DNA of 64,000 nt from Myrica gale (lineage: Eukaryota > Streptophyta > Magnoliopsida > Fagales > Myricaceae). Positions 12,105-23,342 of this stretch are shown in pieces. The stretch spans positions 13,583,001 through 13,647,000 of the forward strand of contig OZ005610.1 in assembly GCA_963930655.1 (NCBI GenBank), read 5' to 3'. A program made the translations under genes and the position numbers. Positions within the stretch are counted from its first letter, which is position 1. The number at the start of each line of letters is the position of its first letter. Below the pieces are notes generated by a model. It made no database searches. It saw nothing but the letters and a program-made list of their open reading frames with translations, and was not told the origin of the DNA.

Positions 12105-14846
12105 CGAGGTAGAATCCCGTTATCGTTTCGCCCGCTTCGTGCACTCACTTTCACCTCCTTTATTTTCGCAGGGTATTGATTTGGTCGCCGGTGGCAAGAG
12201 CAAGAAGTCCAAGCGGACCGCCCCCAAATCAGATGATATTTACCTGAAACTTATCGTTAAGGTACTTTGTGTGTCTGTCTGTGCAAAATGTATATGTGTG
12301 GGTGATTTGCGGTTGACGTTAATCACTGATATATGAACAGCTGTACCGGTTTCTGGTGCGGAGGACAGGGAGCAAGTTCAATGCTGTGATACTGAAGAGG
12401 CTCTTCATGAGCAAGGTGAACAAGCCGCCTCTATCACTCTCCAGGTTGATTGGTTTCATGAAGGGCAAGGTCTCTCTCTCGCTCTCTCTCTCCACCTCCC
12501 TCCCTCCCTCCCTCCTCTCTATGTTCTGTCTGGGTCTGGGAAAACAGAGTAGAAAGAAGAAAACAAAATAGACATTGTTTGGGTGTATAAGGTAGGGGCG
12601 TATCGTTTCGGATCTCACGAACTTAGAACCATTTGTTTGGTTGCTAAGAAAGCGAAGGATCGAAATATATAACTTTTGTTAAAACTTCAATCAATATACG
12701 TAGTTATCAACCGAGCAGACTTTAGGGTTTTCTGGGCGACAAAATAGACTTTAGAGTAGAAAGAAGAAAACAAAATAGACATTGTTTGGGTGTATAAGGT
12801 AGGGGCGTATCGTTTCGGATCTCACGAACTTAGAACCATTTGTTTGGTTGCTAAGAAAGCTAAGGATCGAAATATATAACTTTTGTTAAAACTTCAATCA
12901 ATATACGTAGTTATCAACCGAGCAGACTTTAGGGTTTTCTGGGCGACTTTTATCTATTCGTGTTGATAGATATTGTTTCTTACATTCATGCTGAATAGGG
13001 TCTCTGGTTTCGTTTATAGGAGGGTAAGATTGGTGTGGTTGTTGGAACTGTGACTGATGACATTCGAGTCTATGAAGTCCCTGCTCTGAAAGTGACTGCC
13101 CTTAGGTTCACAGAGACTGCTAGAGCGAGGATTGAGAAGGCAGGTGGTGAGTGCTTGACATTTGACCAGCTGGCTCTCAGAGCTCCTCTTGGGCAGAACA
13201 CGGTATGTACTTTACTTTGTTTTTCATTTTTTAATTGTGCCAACGCAACTGGTTCTGTAGTTTTTGTTCTTGATAGGTAAATGGATATTTCCAATTCACA
13301 GAGTAGATAGATTATCTAACTATGGAATTGTGCTGTTTCACAGGAATTGAATAGGTTTGATTATGAATGCTTGCTTGATTTGTTCTTAGTGACAATAATT
13401 AAGTGGTTGTCAAATTTGGATGAAGTTGATAGATTTGAAAATTAAAATTTTCTTAGATGATTATTTCATTAGTCTGGATGATTTATAGGTTGGAAGGGGT
13501 AAGTTTATATATTTTTAAATTTTTGTAGCTTATGGTGTTATTACACTTTTGAAGTGATTTCTTGAGTTCATTATTCATGCAGCTCCTGCAAGCTTGATCC
13601 TTTGAAACTTATGTACTAGTCTATAGGCTAGCGCCATAGTTAGAAGTAATCGTTAACCTAACTGCTTCAATTATCTGGACCTGTTTGTGGCACGCCTTAT
13701 GTGTTTGGTGTGCATGTCTGACTTGTACTTGGAGATGCCCATTCTGCCAAGATCATATTAGGAGGTTTCAAGCAGTAGTTTTTTGTTGCTCCACATTTAT
13801 GGTTTTCATGGAGTTGTCTGTTCTGGTTCTCCATATATCTTCTCCGAAGAATCTTCCTTTCACCTGGTCAGTGTGTAAGTACTGTAGGTCCTGACTAATT
13901 TTGGTGGTTCAACTGGGAGTTTTTGGTCTGATGTCGAAATTTCAGGTGGTTAGGTACTTTTTTCAGAGGTTGTTTGAGAAATGCAATTTCTCTTAAGGAA
14001 GGTTAAGACCGGAACATAAGCATCATCTTTTTATTGGTTAAATGAAAGATGCTTCCGTTTTATTTATAATCTATTGTTCCTCACTACCCGACTGACAATT
14101 TGGTACTCTCCTTCAGTTCTGGTACTAGAATTGCATGGGGAGGGGTTGCATAGATCCTGATTAGCCCATTGTCTGAAACATAGAATCTGATGGGGGAGGG
14201 GTTGCATAGATCCTGATTAGAGACCATTGTCTGAACCATATAATCTGCATGGGGGAGAGGTTGCATAGATCCTCATTTGCTCATTGTCTGAACCGTAGAA
14301 TCTGCATGGGGGAGGGGTTGCATAGATCCTGATTAGCCCATTGTCTGAACCATACGATAGCTGGGCAAGCTTGGTGAATCATAGACGTTTAAGCTGAAAG
14401 GGAAATATATGGATCTCCAGAATTTTATGCGGTATTTAAACTTATCTGTTCAATATAAGGGGTTGGTTCTGCTGGGAGTTCAAATAAGTGGATTGTTGTA
14501 TTTAATTGTTAGAACTTCATGGATATATCTTAACCCACTAATACTGGATATGCAAATCAGGATTTATCTGATCTGATCTCCTATGTTCGTGTGGTTGTCT
14601 ATTTGATCAAGAATATTTTGTCTACTGGTTTTTTTGTTTTTGGTTAAGAGATAGTTTGGAAATTGATCAAAGAGGTAAATACTGCAGGTCCTCCTCAGAG
14701 GTCCTAAGAATGCTCGTGAAGCTGTAAAGCACTTTGGACCGGCTCCTGGTGTGCCACACAGCCACTCAAAACCCTATGTTCGAGCAAAAGGAAGAAAATT
14801 TGAGAGAGCTAGAGGGAAAAGGAACAGCAGGGGCTTCAGAGTCTGA
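12075..14846 (+). CDS. RPL18: 60S ribosomal protein L18 (eL18), five coding exons
   Basis: This is a structural protein of the large cytosolic ribosomal subunit. Coding exons are 12075-12077 (ATG alone), 12172-12261, 12341-12469, 13020-13202 and 14688-14846. All introns are GT-AG. Codons add up to 187 residues plus TGA, the usual plant eL18 length. Recognisable stretches are [15 protein letters not shown] and [20 protein letters not shown] (N-terminal), [55 protein letters not shown], and a basic C-terminus ending KRNSRGFRV. The start codon is separated from the rest of the protein by intron 1, which also carries a telo-box. Intron 3 has a pyrimidine microsatellite at its donor and a 207-bp tandem duplication. 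Intron 4 (1485 bp) has a four-copy minisatellite. No disabling change is seen, so it is very likely functional. Confidence 0.97.
12470..12530 (+). repeat. CT/CCCT microsatellite at the intron 3 donor of RPL18
   Basis: The intron begins GTCTCTCTCTCGCTCTCTCT and continues into CCTCCCTCCCTCCCTCC. The repeat starts at the second base of the intron, so the 5' splice site is AAG|GTCTCT instead of a consensus GTAAGT. Confidence 0.85.
12546..12948 (+). repeat. 207-bp tandem duplication in RPL18 intron 3
   Basis: Copy 1 begins at 12546 and copy 2 at 12753, both with AGAGTAGAAAGAAGAAAACA and both running to TTTTCTGGGCGAC. They differ at very few bases (for example GCGAAGG against GCTAAGG), so the duplication is recent. 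Confidence 0.9.
14132..14355 (+). repeat. ~58-bp minisatellite, four copies, RPL18 intron 4
   Basis: GGGGAGGGGTTGCATAGATC followed by CTGATTAGCCCATTGTCTGA is repeated with starts near 14134, 14190, 14249 and 14306. Copies differ by small indels and substitutions. Confidence 0.85.
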
Positions 14847-15517
14847 GTTGCTGAACCCATCCGCAAAATACAAATGCACTTTTAAGTTCAAACATGTTGC
14901 TATGGTGGTTCCCTTTTTATATGATGTTTTGCAGGTTTCATTTGTGTTTTCCCTTTTTGAGATGGATATCTTTTCTTTTAGAAGTGCAATCCGTTGGATT
15001 TTAAAGCTTGTTGAGTATAGTGATGCTAAAGCATGATTTTGAGTAGTGAAAGCTGTGACTATTATTCGTTCTTCTCAATTATCCGAGTCATGCAATTAAT
15101 ATTTTGATCTATGGCTTGCTTGTGCTGCCTAGACAAATCTTTTGACCGTGATGACTTTCTTTAGATGTGTGGTGATGTCGCCAGGTAGTTGATTCACTGT
15201 CTGCGTAACAATTTTTTATTTAGAAAATGTTCATATACTAAGCCATTTGGTGACATTCCGCTCGGAGCTGGTAGGGTGTTATGTTACTTTTGTGTAGGAT
15301 ACATTTATCTTCTATATGCTCAGTCAAAGGGGCTATGTTCAGCGTTCACTGTCACTAGATTTGTTCATTGCAAATTTCAACTTGGGAGTAATTACTGCTT
15401 GGGATCACTTGTGAAGGTCTTGCTTGCCACAATTAAAAAGGGGTCACCATAATTAAACAACAAAGCAGGGCTTAATGTAGATTATGGGTTCTTTTATGAT
15501 ATCTGGAAGTACAAACA
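14847..15517. other. 3' region of RPL18 and spacer
   Basis: This holds the RPL18 3' untranslated region (end not determined) and a spacer of about 500 bp before the epoxide hydrolase remnant. No further gene is seen. Confidence 0.5.
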
Positions 15518-16495
15518 TCAATATGCAGAAATGCTTGATAAATTCATGTGTGCGCTACTCTCCTCTGCCTTCTCTTGGTTGATAAAGTGCGATACTCCCT
15601 CCATCACAATTACGTCTTGCAGATTGGGCACGTCTTTCTTGAAGCCACAGCTGTTTATATATTCCTTGATACCTGGGATATTGTAGGCGATGTCCTTGTC
15701 GCCAACAACCAACTTCGCCAGCACTTTGATTTGGCATCCAGTCCAGGGTGCTGTGAGCTCCCAGCTTCTGCAAGATGAGAGAGTAATGCTTTAACTGTTA
15801 ATTTCTCTCATCTCGGGTAATCCCAAACTAGAAAGTTGGTGGGTGCATGTGCTCGTGCGATTTTCAAATTAATAGCTAATATCTTCTTCTGACAACCAAT
15901 CGGGCAAGGTATCTGGAGTTGGCAATCCTCTAAATCCCACCTCTTTAGATACACAGGATGTGGACCAAAAAGTGAATAGAACTTCTTCACTAGTATTGCA
16001 GTATCCACACAAGCAAAATCTTTTTCAACTTCTCCAGGTTCCTGCAGCAAAATTTAGTATCTTAGAGTCAGACGAGTTACATAACCAGAGAAGAAATATA
16101 TGCCTACCACAACAGAACAAACTTGGAAAATAGTTCAGCAGAAATCGCAAAAATGGCTTTACATGAAGTCTCCAAGAGAGAGGGTCATAGAACATATTGA
16201 ATGAAGGATTTATCCCAATAGGAATCAGGCTCTCACTGTTTTCTTTCTAGGCGGAATCAGACTCACTTGACCTCCTCAAAGCTTTAACTGGTTGCACTCA
16301 ACACTGTCTTCTATCTTTCTAATACGACTAAAAACCGTAGAAATAATGGAGTTAGAACGATCAACCAAATAAATTTACCTGAAACCTGCAAAAGTAGTAA
16401 TCATCACCAAACATAGCCCTGAATCCATCCAACTTTCTCAAACCTGGGTTCCTAGGGAGAAATGGGACGCTCAGATTCACCAATGCTGTAACTCG
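15518..16495 (-). pseudogene. Epoxide hydrolase pseudogene B (5' part of exon 1 lost)
   Basis: Three blocks match the exons of the intact gene at 20758-23342 in order: end of exon 1 (16495-16379, ALVNLSVPFLPRNPG and FGDDYYFCRFQ before a GT donor), exon 2 (16041 to about 15808, starting EPGEVEKDF) and exon 3 (15768 to about 15535, with GDKDIAYNIPGIKEYI and SHFINQEKAEE). Exons 2 and 3 each need frame changes. The nucleophile region of exon 1 is gone: homology stops at about 16495, where an LTR-like TRIM sequence begins. The acceptor of exon 2 is retained, so it arose by DNA duplication, not retroposition. Confidence 0.85.
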
Positions 16496-16793
16496 GTTTA
16501 TAAGTGTGAGGTAAAACCTCACATTTTGAACTAGCTTTTGTGGTTGAGAAGACTCAAGACCACCTAACACTGATAGAGCCTAGGTCTACTAACAAGTCTA
16601 AGACCTAATAGTCTATGAGAGAAAATTGTTGTCTCTGCCCAACTCAAGGCTTGATGTGTGAGGGAGAAATTGTTAGTGTTTGTCCCACATCGATTGTGGA
16701 ATGAATTGGTCGGTGGTCAGTTTATAAATGTGAGTGAAACCCTCACTTTTTGAGCTAACTTTTGATCTTGAGAAGGTCCAAAAACACCTAACA
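16495..16793 (+). mobile_element. TRIM-like element, copy 1 (5' LTR truncated)
   Basis: The 3' LTR-like unit at 16671-16793 starts TGTTAGTGTTTGTCCCACAT and ends CACCTAACA. A second copy of its latter half lies at 16495-16569 (TTTATAAGTGTGAGG...CACCTAACA). The roughly 100-bp interior has TGATAGAGCC next to the left unit and a purine tract (GAGGGAGAAA) just before the right one, the layout of a terminal-repeat retrotransposon in miniature. It has no coding capacity. The same family is at 19840. Confidence 0.65.
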
Positions 16794-16956
16794 CTTTCAT
16801 CTCTCATCTCTCTTCCCCTTGTTTCACTGTTGTTTTCTGGTAACTTCGTTGAGTTCCTCTCTTTCTATTCTTTTTTTGGACGAGATAATGGGTGGCCCAA
16901 ATATAAATAAGATCAAAGGAACTAACTTGGGCCCGTACAACAAGCATGATGGAGTC

Positions 16957-17126
16957 AGGGTGCGTTTGCACCAAAAATTTTACAAAATATTTCACCAACT
17001 CCCAATAAAATACTACAATATAATCTCTCCCATAAAAAATATAAAAAAATTATCTCTTTACTTTTTCACTAAACCCAATACCAACATTAAACTCAATACC
17101 AAAAAATTTTCAACACAAACATAACC
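16957..17126. mobile_element. MITE-like element, same AT-rich family
   Basis: The left end AGGGTGCGTTTGCACCAAAA and the right end CAACACAAACATAACC are imperfect inverted repeats around a non-coding A/T-rich core. The style matches the elements at 236-415 and 31979-32167. Confidence 0.5.
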
Positions 17127-17759
17127 AATATGATATTAGTTTGCATTTATTTCGGAACAAAACTTCAGTACTACAAAACAAATTTGAGGGGCGACCCTTA
17201 AATTTAATTTTTTTTCTAACTTTATAAATTTAATATAAGAATATCATAAATTGTAATTTTAAAGATAAAAGTAATAATATATTTTTTTTAGAAAATTATT
17301 CTTCTATTTTTAATTAAAGTAAAATTACTTATCAAATGAACATATGATTAAGATAGTTACTCTATGCTATATATCAATACATTTAGATTAATTGGAATGA
17401 TTGTGTTAATTGTAACTTCTCAAAAAACAATTAAAAGTAATAAATTGATTTCTTATTTTTTTTTCCTCTTAAATTAACGATCAGATTTAATGTTTTAGTT
17501 AGCCATTAGTCCTATATTGACAGCAAAAGAATTTCACGACTCTAAAATCACGTGCTTCATTATCCGTCTTGATCACAAATCGTGACCAGCCTCTACTTCT
17601 TAAGTACTACTACTCTATAGCTGTCATTCACGGCAAAATGATAAGAAAGTCAACGAAATTAATAAATTTTAATTCTCCTGAACTAAGGTCCACTCTTTGT
17701 TACCCTAAAGGGTTGGTATAGTAGTTGAGGCATTGAAGTTTGATGGTTTGCTCATTTCA
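17127..17759. other. AT-rich spacer, nothing recognised
   Basis: No gene. TTGGTATAGTAGTTGAGGCA near 17713 followed by CTCAAGTTCAGA loosely resembles polymerase III boxes of a SINE, but it is too degenerate to call. Confidence 0.45.
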
Positions 17760-18276
17760 AAATCTCAAGTTCAGACACACAAACTTCACTGGACGCCTTC
17801 GCGTATATATGTACTCCTGGACACCAGGCCATTTCTAGCTCACCCACAATAAACTTCACTGGCACTTTGATTTGCGCTCCAGTCCATGGTGCTGTACGTG
17901 AGCTCCCAGGTTCTATTGAGAGAAAAAGAAAAACAGCCTTGCTTATTTGTTTAGGCACTCCCACAAATAACACATCAAGGTTTTCATGTTCGATGACAGA
18001 AATTCAAATAAATGATACGTACAGGTCCATAGCTCAATAATAGTTGAGTCCTCCAGTGAAGCCCTTCTTCTCAAATTTGCTCGCCACGTAATTATCGACA
18101 TCTTCTTCTGATAGCCACGACGGCAAGGTAGTTGGAGCATCAGCTGGGGAACCTCCAAATCCCCCCTCTGGGTATACATGGAGGACGAGGATCACGAGAT
18201 GTCAGAAATCGCTTTAATTATATTCTTGGAGTTCCTACACGAGAGAACTCTTCATCAACCTAGCTCCCCCGGTTCC
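17760..18276 (-). pseudogene. Epoxide hydrolase pseudogene A (exons 2 and 3 only)
   Basis: Exon 2 homology runs from about 18276 to 18021 and includes SWLSEEDV and GLNYY, where the next arginine codon has become TGA. Extra bases shift the frame near 18230. Exon 3 homology starts at 17912 (NLGAH-type acceptor context, then APWTGAQIKVPVKFIVGELE) and breaks off after about 150 bp, before the catalytic histidine. No exon 1 is present upstream. Intron position between the two exons is conserved, so it is a truncated DNA duplicate. Confidence 0.8.
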
Positions 18277-19405
18277 TACATCAGAACTTGACACAGCCTT
18301 TATTATCGCCGCTTGAAGATGAAAGTTTAAACCCCATGAGGCCGGAGAATTATAACGATTGACATCATTCGATTATAGAATTGCATTCCCTCAAGGAGAA
18401 TGGATTCCCCTTCGGAGGGAATCCGTCCTCTTCCCTCAAGTTCAGACTTCAAATCTATATGAAGGAATTGAGATACCGCATTACAGAGATTAATGAATAT
18501 ATAGATATGGGAATTTCAGAATCACCTGAAAATATATAATAGTAAAGTGGCCACCCATGTCCAACTGAGCATAAAATATATACACATACATACATATAGA
18601 AGGTTGTTTTAGGACATGTTAATTTGTAAAAGTATTTTAAGATACAAATGCAATAAAATTTATAAAAAGAGCATCCAAATTTTTTAAAAAAAAATTTACA
18701 CAAATACTAATATCTTTTACACAAACTTTAACAATTTTTCACACAAACTCCAATATATTTTTTTTAAAAAATTTGTTACTAATCTTCTATTTCCAAACTT
18801 TTTCACCTACCTTTAATATTTTTTTATTAAAACATTATATAAAATCATCTCTACACATTTTTACCAACTCCAATAAAAATTAAATATTTTTAAAAATTTT
18901 CAAAAAAAAACCCTTTAAATAAAACACAATCTAAGTAAATATGAAAGTGACTCCTACAGTTCGAATAATAAAACATGAAGTTGCAGGCTTAATATTGTGG
19001 TTGCATAATGTAATAGATCTCATCAGCTTAGAATAGTCACAAACCTTTTGGTTGGTCCACTGGGACTCGTCATGAATTGATGTATAGGGGAGTGGCAGGC
19101 AAGAAGTTACGGCTTAAACTGGTTGGCGTCGCTCTCTTGCAATTTTGTCTCTTTTTTTGTTTGAAGAAAAAATTGCATCTCGCAGGCCAGGGTTATGATT
19201 GCTGAGTCTGGCAGACTTCTAAGTCTTGTAATTGATCAACATATTCTTATGTGTGAGTTCTAGCCAGGCAGTGACCATTCATTTCACGCCTCTCTTATGT
19301 CCGGCTAACGCTGGATAGTCCAGGAAAATTTGGATACATGCTAAATCAGTACACACTACAGCGTGCTTGTATTGCGTAAATTTAGATTTACCTGTCTCTG
19401 CAACT
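18277..19405. other. Spacer with MITE-like AT-rich block
   Basis: 18601-18935 is an A/T-rich block opening with AGGTTGTTTTAGGACATG and closing with AATAAAACACAATCTAAG, similar in style to the recurrent MITE family but too decayed for clear inverted ends. The remainder has nothing I can support. Confidence 0.35.
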
Positions 19406-19826
19406 GATTGATCCTCCTCAGTGAAGCACATTGGTCTCCAAAACTTGGCTTTCTCCTTTTGCAACGACTAAACAAGATTGAGCTCAAGTCTTACTTCAGC
19501 GATTGATCCTCCTCAGTGAAGCATATTGGTCTCCAAAACTTGGCTTTCTCCTTTTGCAACGACTAAACAAGATTGAGCTCAAGTCTTACTACATTGATTG
19601 ATCCTCCTCAGTGAAGCATATTGGTCTCCAAAACTTGGCTTTTTTTCCTTTTGCAATGACTAAACAAAATTAAGTTCAAGTTAAACAAAATTGAGTTCAA
19701 GTCTTACTACAGTGATTGATCCTCCTCAGTTAAGCATATTGGTCTCCAAAACTTGGCTTTCTCCTTTTGCAACGACTAAACAAGATTGAGCGACTAAACA
19801 AGATTTAGCTCAAGTCTTACTACAGT
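19406..19826 (+). repeat. 95-bp minisatellite, four copies
   Basis: GATTGATCCTCCTCAGTGAA starts units at 19406, 19501, 19596 and 19714. The first two periods are exactly 95 bp. The third is 118 bp because an internal AAGTTAAACAAAATTGAGTTC-like segment is duplicated. The last copy has its own internal duplication of GCGACTAAACAAGAT. No coding sense. Confidence 0.9.
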
Positions 19827-19839
19827 CTGATTCTCCACC

Positions 19840-20096
19840 TGTTAGGGTTAGTCTCACATTGGTTATGGAAGGGGCTGTTGGAGCCCAGATTTACCAACAA
19901 TTATTGGACCTAACAGTCTATGAGAGAAACAGATTGTCTCCTCCCAACCCAGGACCCGATGTATAAGGAGGAGATTGTTGGAGTTAGTCCCACATCGGTT
20001 GTGAAAGGAGCTGATAGTCAGTTTATATATAAGTGTGAGGAAAAATTTCACCCCTTGAGCTAATTTTTGAGGTTGAGGAGGTCCAAGACTACCCAC
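19840..20096 (+). mobile_element. TRIM-like element, copy 2
   Basis: It begins TGTTAGGGTTAGTCTCACAT (partial left LTR) and has an interior containing CCTAACAGTCTATGAGAGAA. The right LTR starts TGTTGGAGTTAGTCCCACAT at 19976 and runs to about 20096. Interior and LTR match copy 1 at 16495-16793 (shared CTATGAGAGAAA, GTTTATA.AAGTGTGAG). The left LTR lacks its second half. Confidence 0.6.
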
Positions 20097-20171
20097 GCTC
20101 TTCGTTCGGTAGGCCACTAGTGTTGGAAAAATACCTGACAAATTCTAAGAGTCTTTGATGGGCTGTGTTCA

Positions 20172-20655
20172 GTGTTGGGAAAAATACTATTCTCTGTCTG
20201 CAAAAAACAATGAAAAATGAAATAAGAACAAAATAAGCAATGACACGCCACATAATTTACGTGGTTCCCTCAATGTGAGGTACGTCTACAGAGTTGCAAA
20301 GATTTCACTATTCTTGGATCAAGTAGAAGAAGACGTCAACCGTCATGCAAAAGACTGCGCAAAAGACAACTTTTCTCTCAATAAAACCCTATCCCTGAGC
20401 GTTACATATAAATGACCGCCCACTGGGTCGCTCCACCAAAACGGGCCACGTAGGGTTAGCCTAAAAAAAAATCCCATTTTAAACCGTAAACACTCTTCAT
20501 CGAATCGGGTACTATCCGGGTCGGATATAAAAAACCAGGCTCCACATAGCCTAACATTCAGAGGGTACACGAGAAGAAGAGGTAATGCCATAGGAATTTT
20601 GCACGCGGGTACATTCTTTATTCGGGTAGAGAACAAAACAACCAAACAGAATGTG
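20172..20655. repeat. Possible LTR fragment
   Basis: It begins TGTTGGGAAAAATACTATTC and contains ATTTACGTGGTTCCCTCAAT and TACGTCTACA, a motif pair seen in copia LTRs (a similar GTGGTTCGGCC...CTACGTCC pair lies in the LTR at 563-1767). It may end in CCAAACA near 20650. No matching target duplication was found (TTCAG against GAATG). Confidence 0.35.
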
Positions 20656-20757
20656 CTAGCTGTGGATGGAAATCCTCTACAGAATACAAGCTATGGCGAC
20701 TGGAATACATACGTCTTATATAGGAATTCAGCATGCTTATGTTGTTGAAAGGGAAAG

Positions 20758-23342
20758 CTAAAACTTCTTGATAAAGTCGTATATGTGTGCGCTGATCTCC
20801 TCAGGTTTTTCTTGGTTTATGAAGTGAGCTGCATCTTCCATGACAACCACTTCTTGCAAATATGGCACGTCTCTCTTGAAACCACCATTGTGTATATAAC
20901 CCTGGACGGCAGGACCATAATAGGTGATATCTAGGTCCCCCACGATAAACTTCACTGGCACTTTGATTTGCACTCCAGTCCAAGGTGCTGTGAGCTCCCA
21001 GGTTCTGCAACAGACACATCAAAACGCATAATAATATAACAGGAAGGAGCCTTGTTCATTTTTTCAGTCACTTTCTCAAATAGCATAGCAAGGTCCTAAT
21101 GCGTCCTGCTGCCCCAGAGCAATGCAATGAGCGAATTCAATGTTTCAATGTGCGAGATAATATTCTTGCTACAATTGCTTCAGTACGGTTAACACCTCAT
21201 AGATCACAAGAATTTGAACTTAGTTGCTTTCCTCCAGTGACCCATATGAATAATTTGGCCAGAAAATAGCTCTCTCAAAAAACAAAATAAAATCTTTTAC
21301 ACAAGCAGCAGCCATGGGAGATGATCTCTTGTATGTAGATCCATCCCATAGTAGAAAATGTAATCACCGATATAAATTTTCGCTCCAACTCCTATAGTAA
21401 CCATGTTGATAGATACTTGTTCCAATTTTGAGAAGTAAAAGAAACATACAGGTTCAAAGCTCGATAGTAGTTCAGTCCTCCACTGAATCCTTTCTTATCA
21501 AATTTGCTGACAAAATAACTGACATCTTCTTCTGACAGCCAAGATGGCAAGGTAATTGGAGTATCTCGGGAACCTCCAAATCTTCCTTTAGGTACACAAG
21601 GAGGATGTGGATTGCGAGATGTGAGAAATGCCTTTATTATTCTCTCGGTTCCTGCATCAGAAAATTCTTCTTCAATCTCCCCAGGTTCCTACAGCACAAT
21701 TAAAACTATTTAACATTTTTGATCACTTGAATACTTTGAGAAATAATAAGATATTGGGTGCACCAAGTGGCCACTTCAGAGATCAAAATTCACACTTCAC
21801 GTCACAGGATAGGTAGACTCCTTTCATGATACAGAAATAGAATTGCATTCCTTAAGACATCCAAGAATGTATTAAGATATTCCATCTTTTAGATTGAAGA
21901 CGTCTATTGGGTTTACTCATTGATTAAAGACAAGGCCAAGCAACTTCATCCAAGTATCTGAAGAAAGGGATATTTAAATTTTAAACATCACATGCATGTC
22001 CTGTCTTAATCACATCTTGCGAGGCTCTTTGTCCAATTCTTTATATTCCATGGACTTTGGTCACCAACCTCTACGTGAAAGAAATTGATGCAATAGAAAG
22101 AGTGACATCTAACAGACAAGAATTTGGATCTCCAAAATCACAAGTTTTCATCTCTCTATAACTTCATTGCCGGAATCTTGGTTAAATGCACAGACAGAAA
22201 AAAGAGCCATTTTATTCAGAAACGATTACACACCTAAGAAGAATGAAGAAAGATTCAGACTTGATCCATCACGCAAATGATCACTTTGTCCCTAAATAAT
22301 GAAGGGAACTCAAAAAGAATACACACTTGCTGGACATTCCTTGGGCGTAAATTGATGATTTATTTACCAATTTTTTAAGCTTCTAATAAATTAAAAGAAC
22401 TCGGATAAGATCGTGCGGTGCAAATTACAGTAGTGGGTCCAGAAAGCTTAGCAGTAGCATGCTGATAAATGCAGATGAAGTAAAACATACTTTTCTAGGT
22501 CCGAATCAAAGTGAAATGCATATAGAAATAGGATAGCAGAGTATCTCCGAAAATCAGCAAGCAGCAATTAATAATCCCAATCCGGCTCATTAACTGCCAT
22601 TCATGATTTACGAAAGATGAGATATCTCAAAGCAAAATGGGTAGAGAAATCAGCCGATTACCTTCAATAGCGCCTTAATAACATCAATAAAGCCATCGGA
22701 ATCTCCTTAAAAGGAAAACTAGGCTTTGACACAATTCAACCCATATGAAAAAAAAAAATCAAAAGGAGCAGTGAATTTTAAAACAATTGAAAGAAAACAA
22801 CTCCCGTTACCCAAAATGGAAAATATATTATGAACCATATATAAAGATCGCTAAAACAAACAGAAACACTGACTTACCTGAAACCTGCAAATGTAGTAAT
22901 CATCACCAAATAAAGCCCTCAAGCTCTCCAAGGGCTTTCTTTCTGGGTTTCTAGGACGGAACGCCACGCTCATGTTGACCAAGGCCTTGATCCGATCAGG
23001 CCTGAACAAGCAGAAATACCAGGCCATTACAGCGCCCCAGTCATGGCCGACCAAGAAGATCTGGTCAATTCCCAGATGGTCAAGAAGACCAACGAGATCC
23101 CCAACGATGTGGAACGCGGTGTAGGAGGAGGAGGATGGAGGCGCATCCGTGTCGCCGAATCCGCGAAGGTCGGGGGCTATGCAGCGGTAACCAAGGGAGG
23201 ATAGATAGAGAAGCTGGTGGCGCCACGAGTACCAGAGCTCAGGGAAGCCATGGAGGAAGAGGATCACGGGGCCGGTCCCGATAGACGCTATGTGCATGTT
23301 TATGCCATTAGTGGGTACTGTGGTGTGCTCGATCTTCTCCAT
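20758..23342 (-). CDS. Soluble epoxide hydrolase (alpha/beta hydrolase fold), three exons
   Basis: This enzyme family adds water to epoxides, in plants mainly epoxy fatty acids feeding cutin and defence lipids; it is probably soluble, as no signal peptide is seen. Exons are 23342-22878, 21688-21450 and 21004-20758 with GT-AG introns. They join in frame to 316 residues, the normal plant length. HGFPE (31-35) gives the oxyanion motif and GHDWG (99-103) the nucleophile Asp101. DDYY (147-150) and NYY (228-230) supply candidate lid tyrosines. GDLD (257-260) supplies the acid and AHF (294-296) the catalytic His295. The start is the first ATG of the open frame, MEKIEHTTVP, typical of the family. All catalytic residues are present, so it is probably functional. 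Two broken paralogues lie downstream at 17760-18276 and 15518-16495. Confidence 0.94.

Noticed and set aside
12356-12571. Open frames inside RPL18 introns
   Set aside because: They are read-through of exon 3 into the CT repeat and its reverse strand; the splice pattern explains the coding sequence fully.
20343-20645. 100-residue minus-strand frame
   Set aside because: It lies within an LTR-like fragment, shows no known domain and is not conserved in any other copy visible here.
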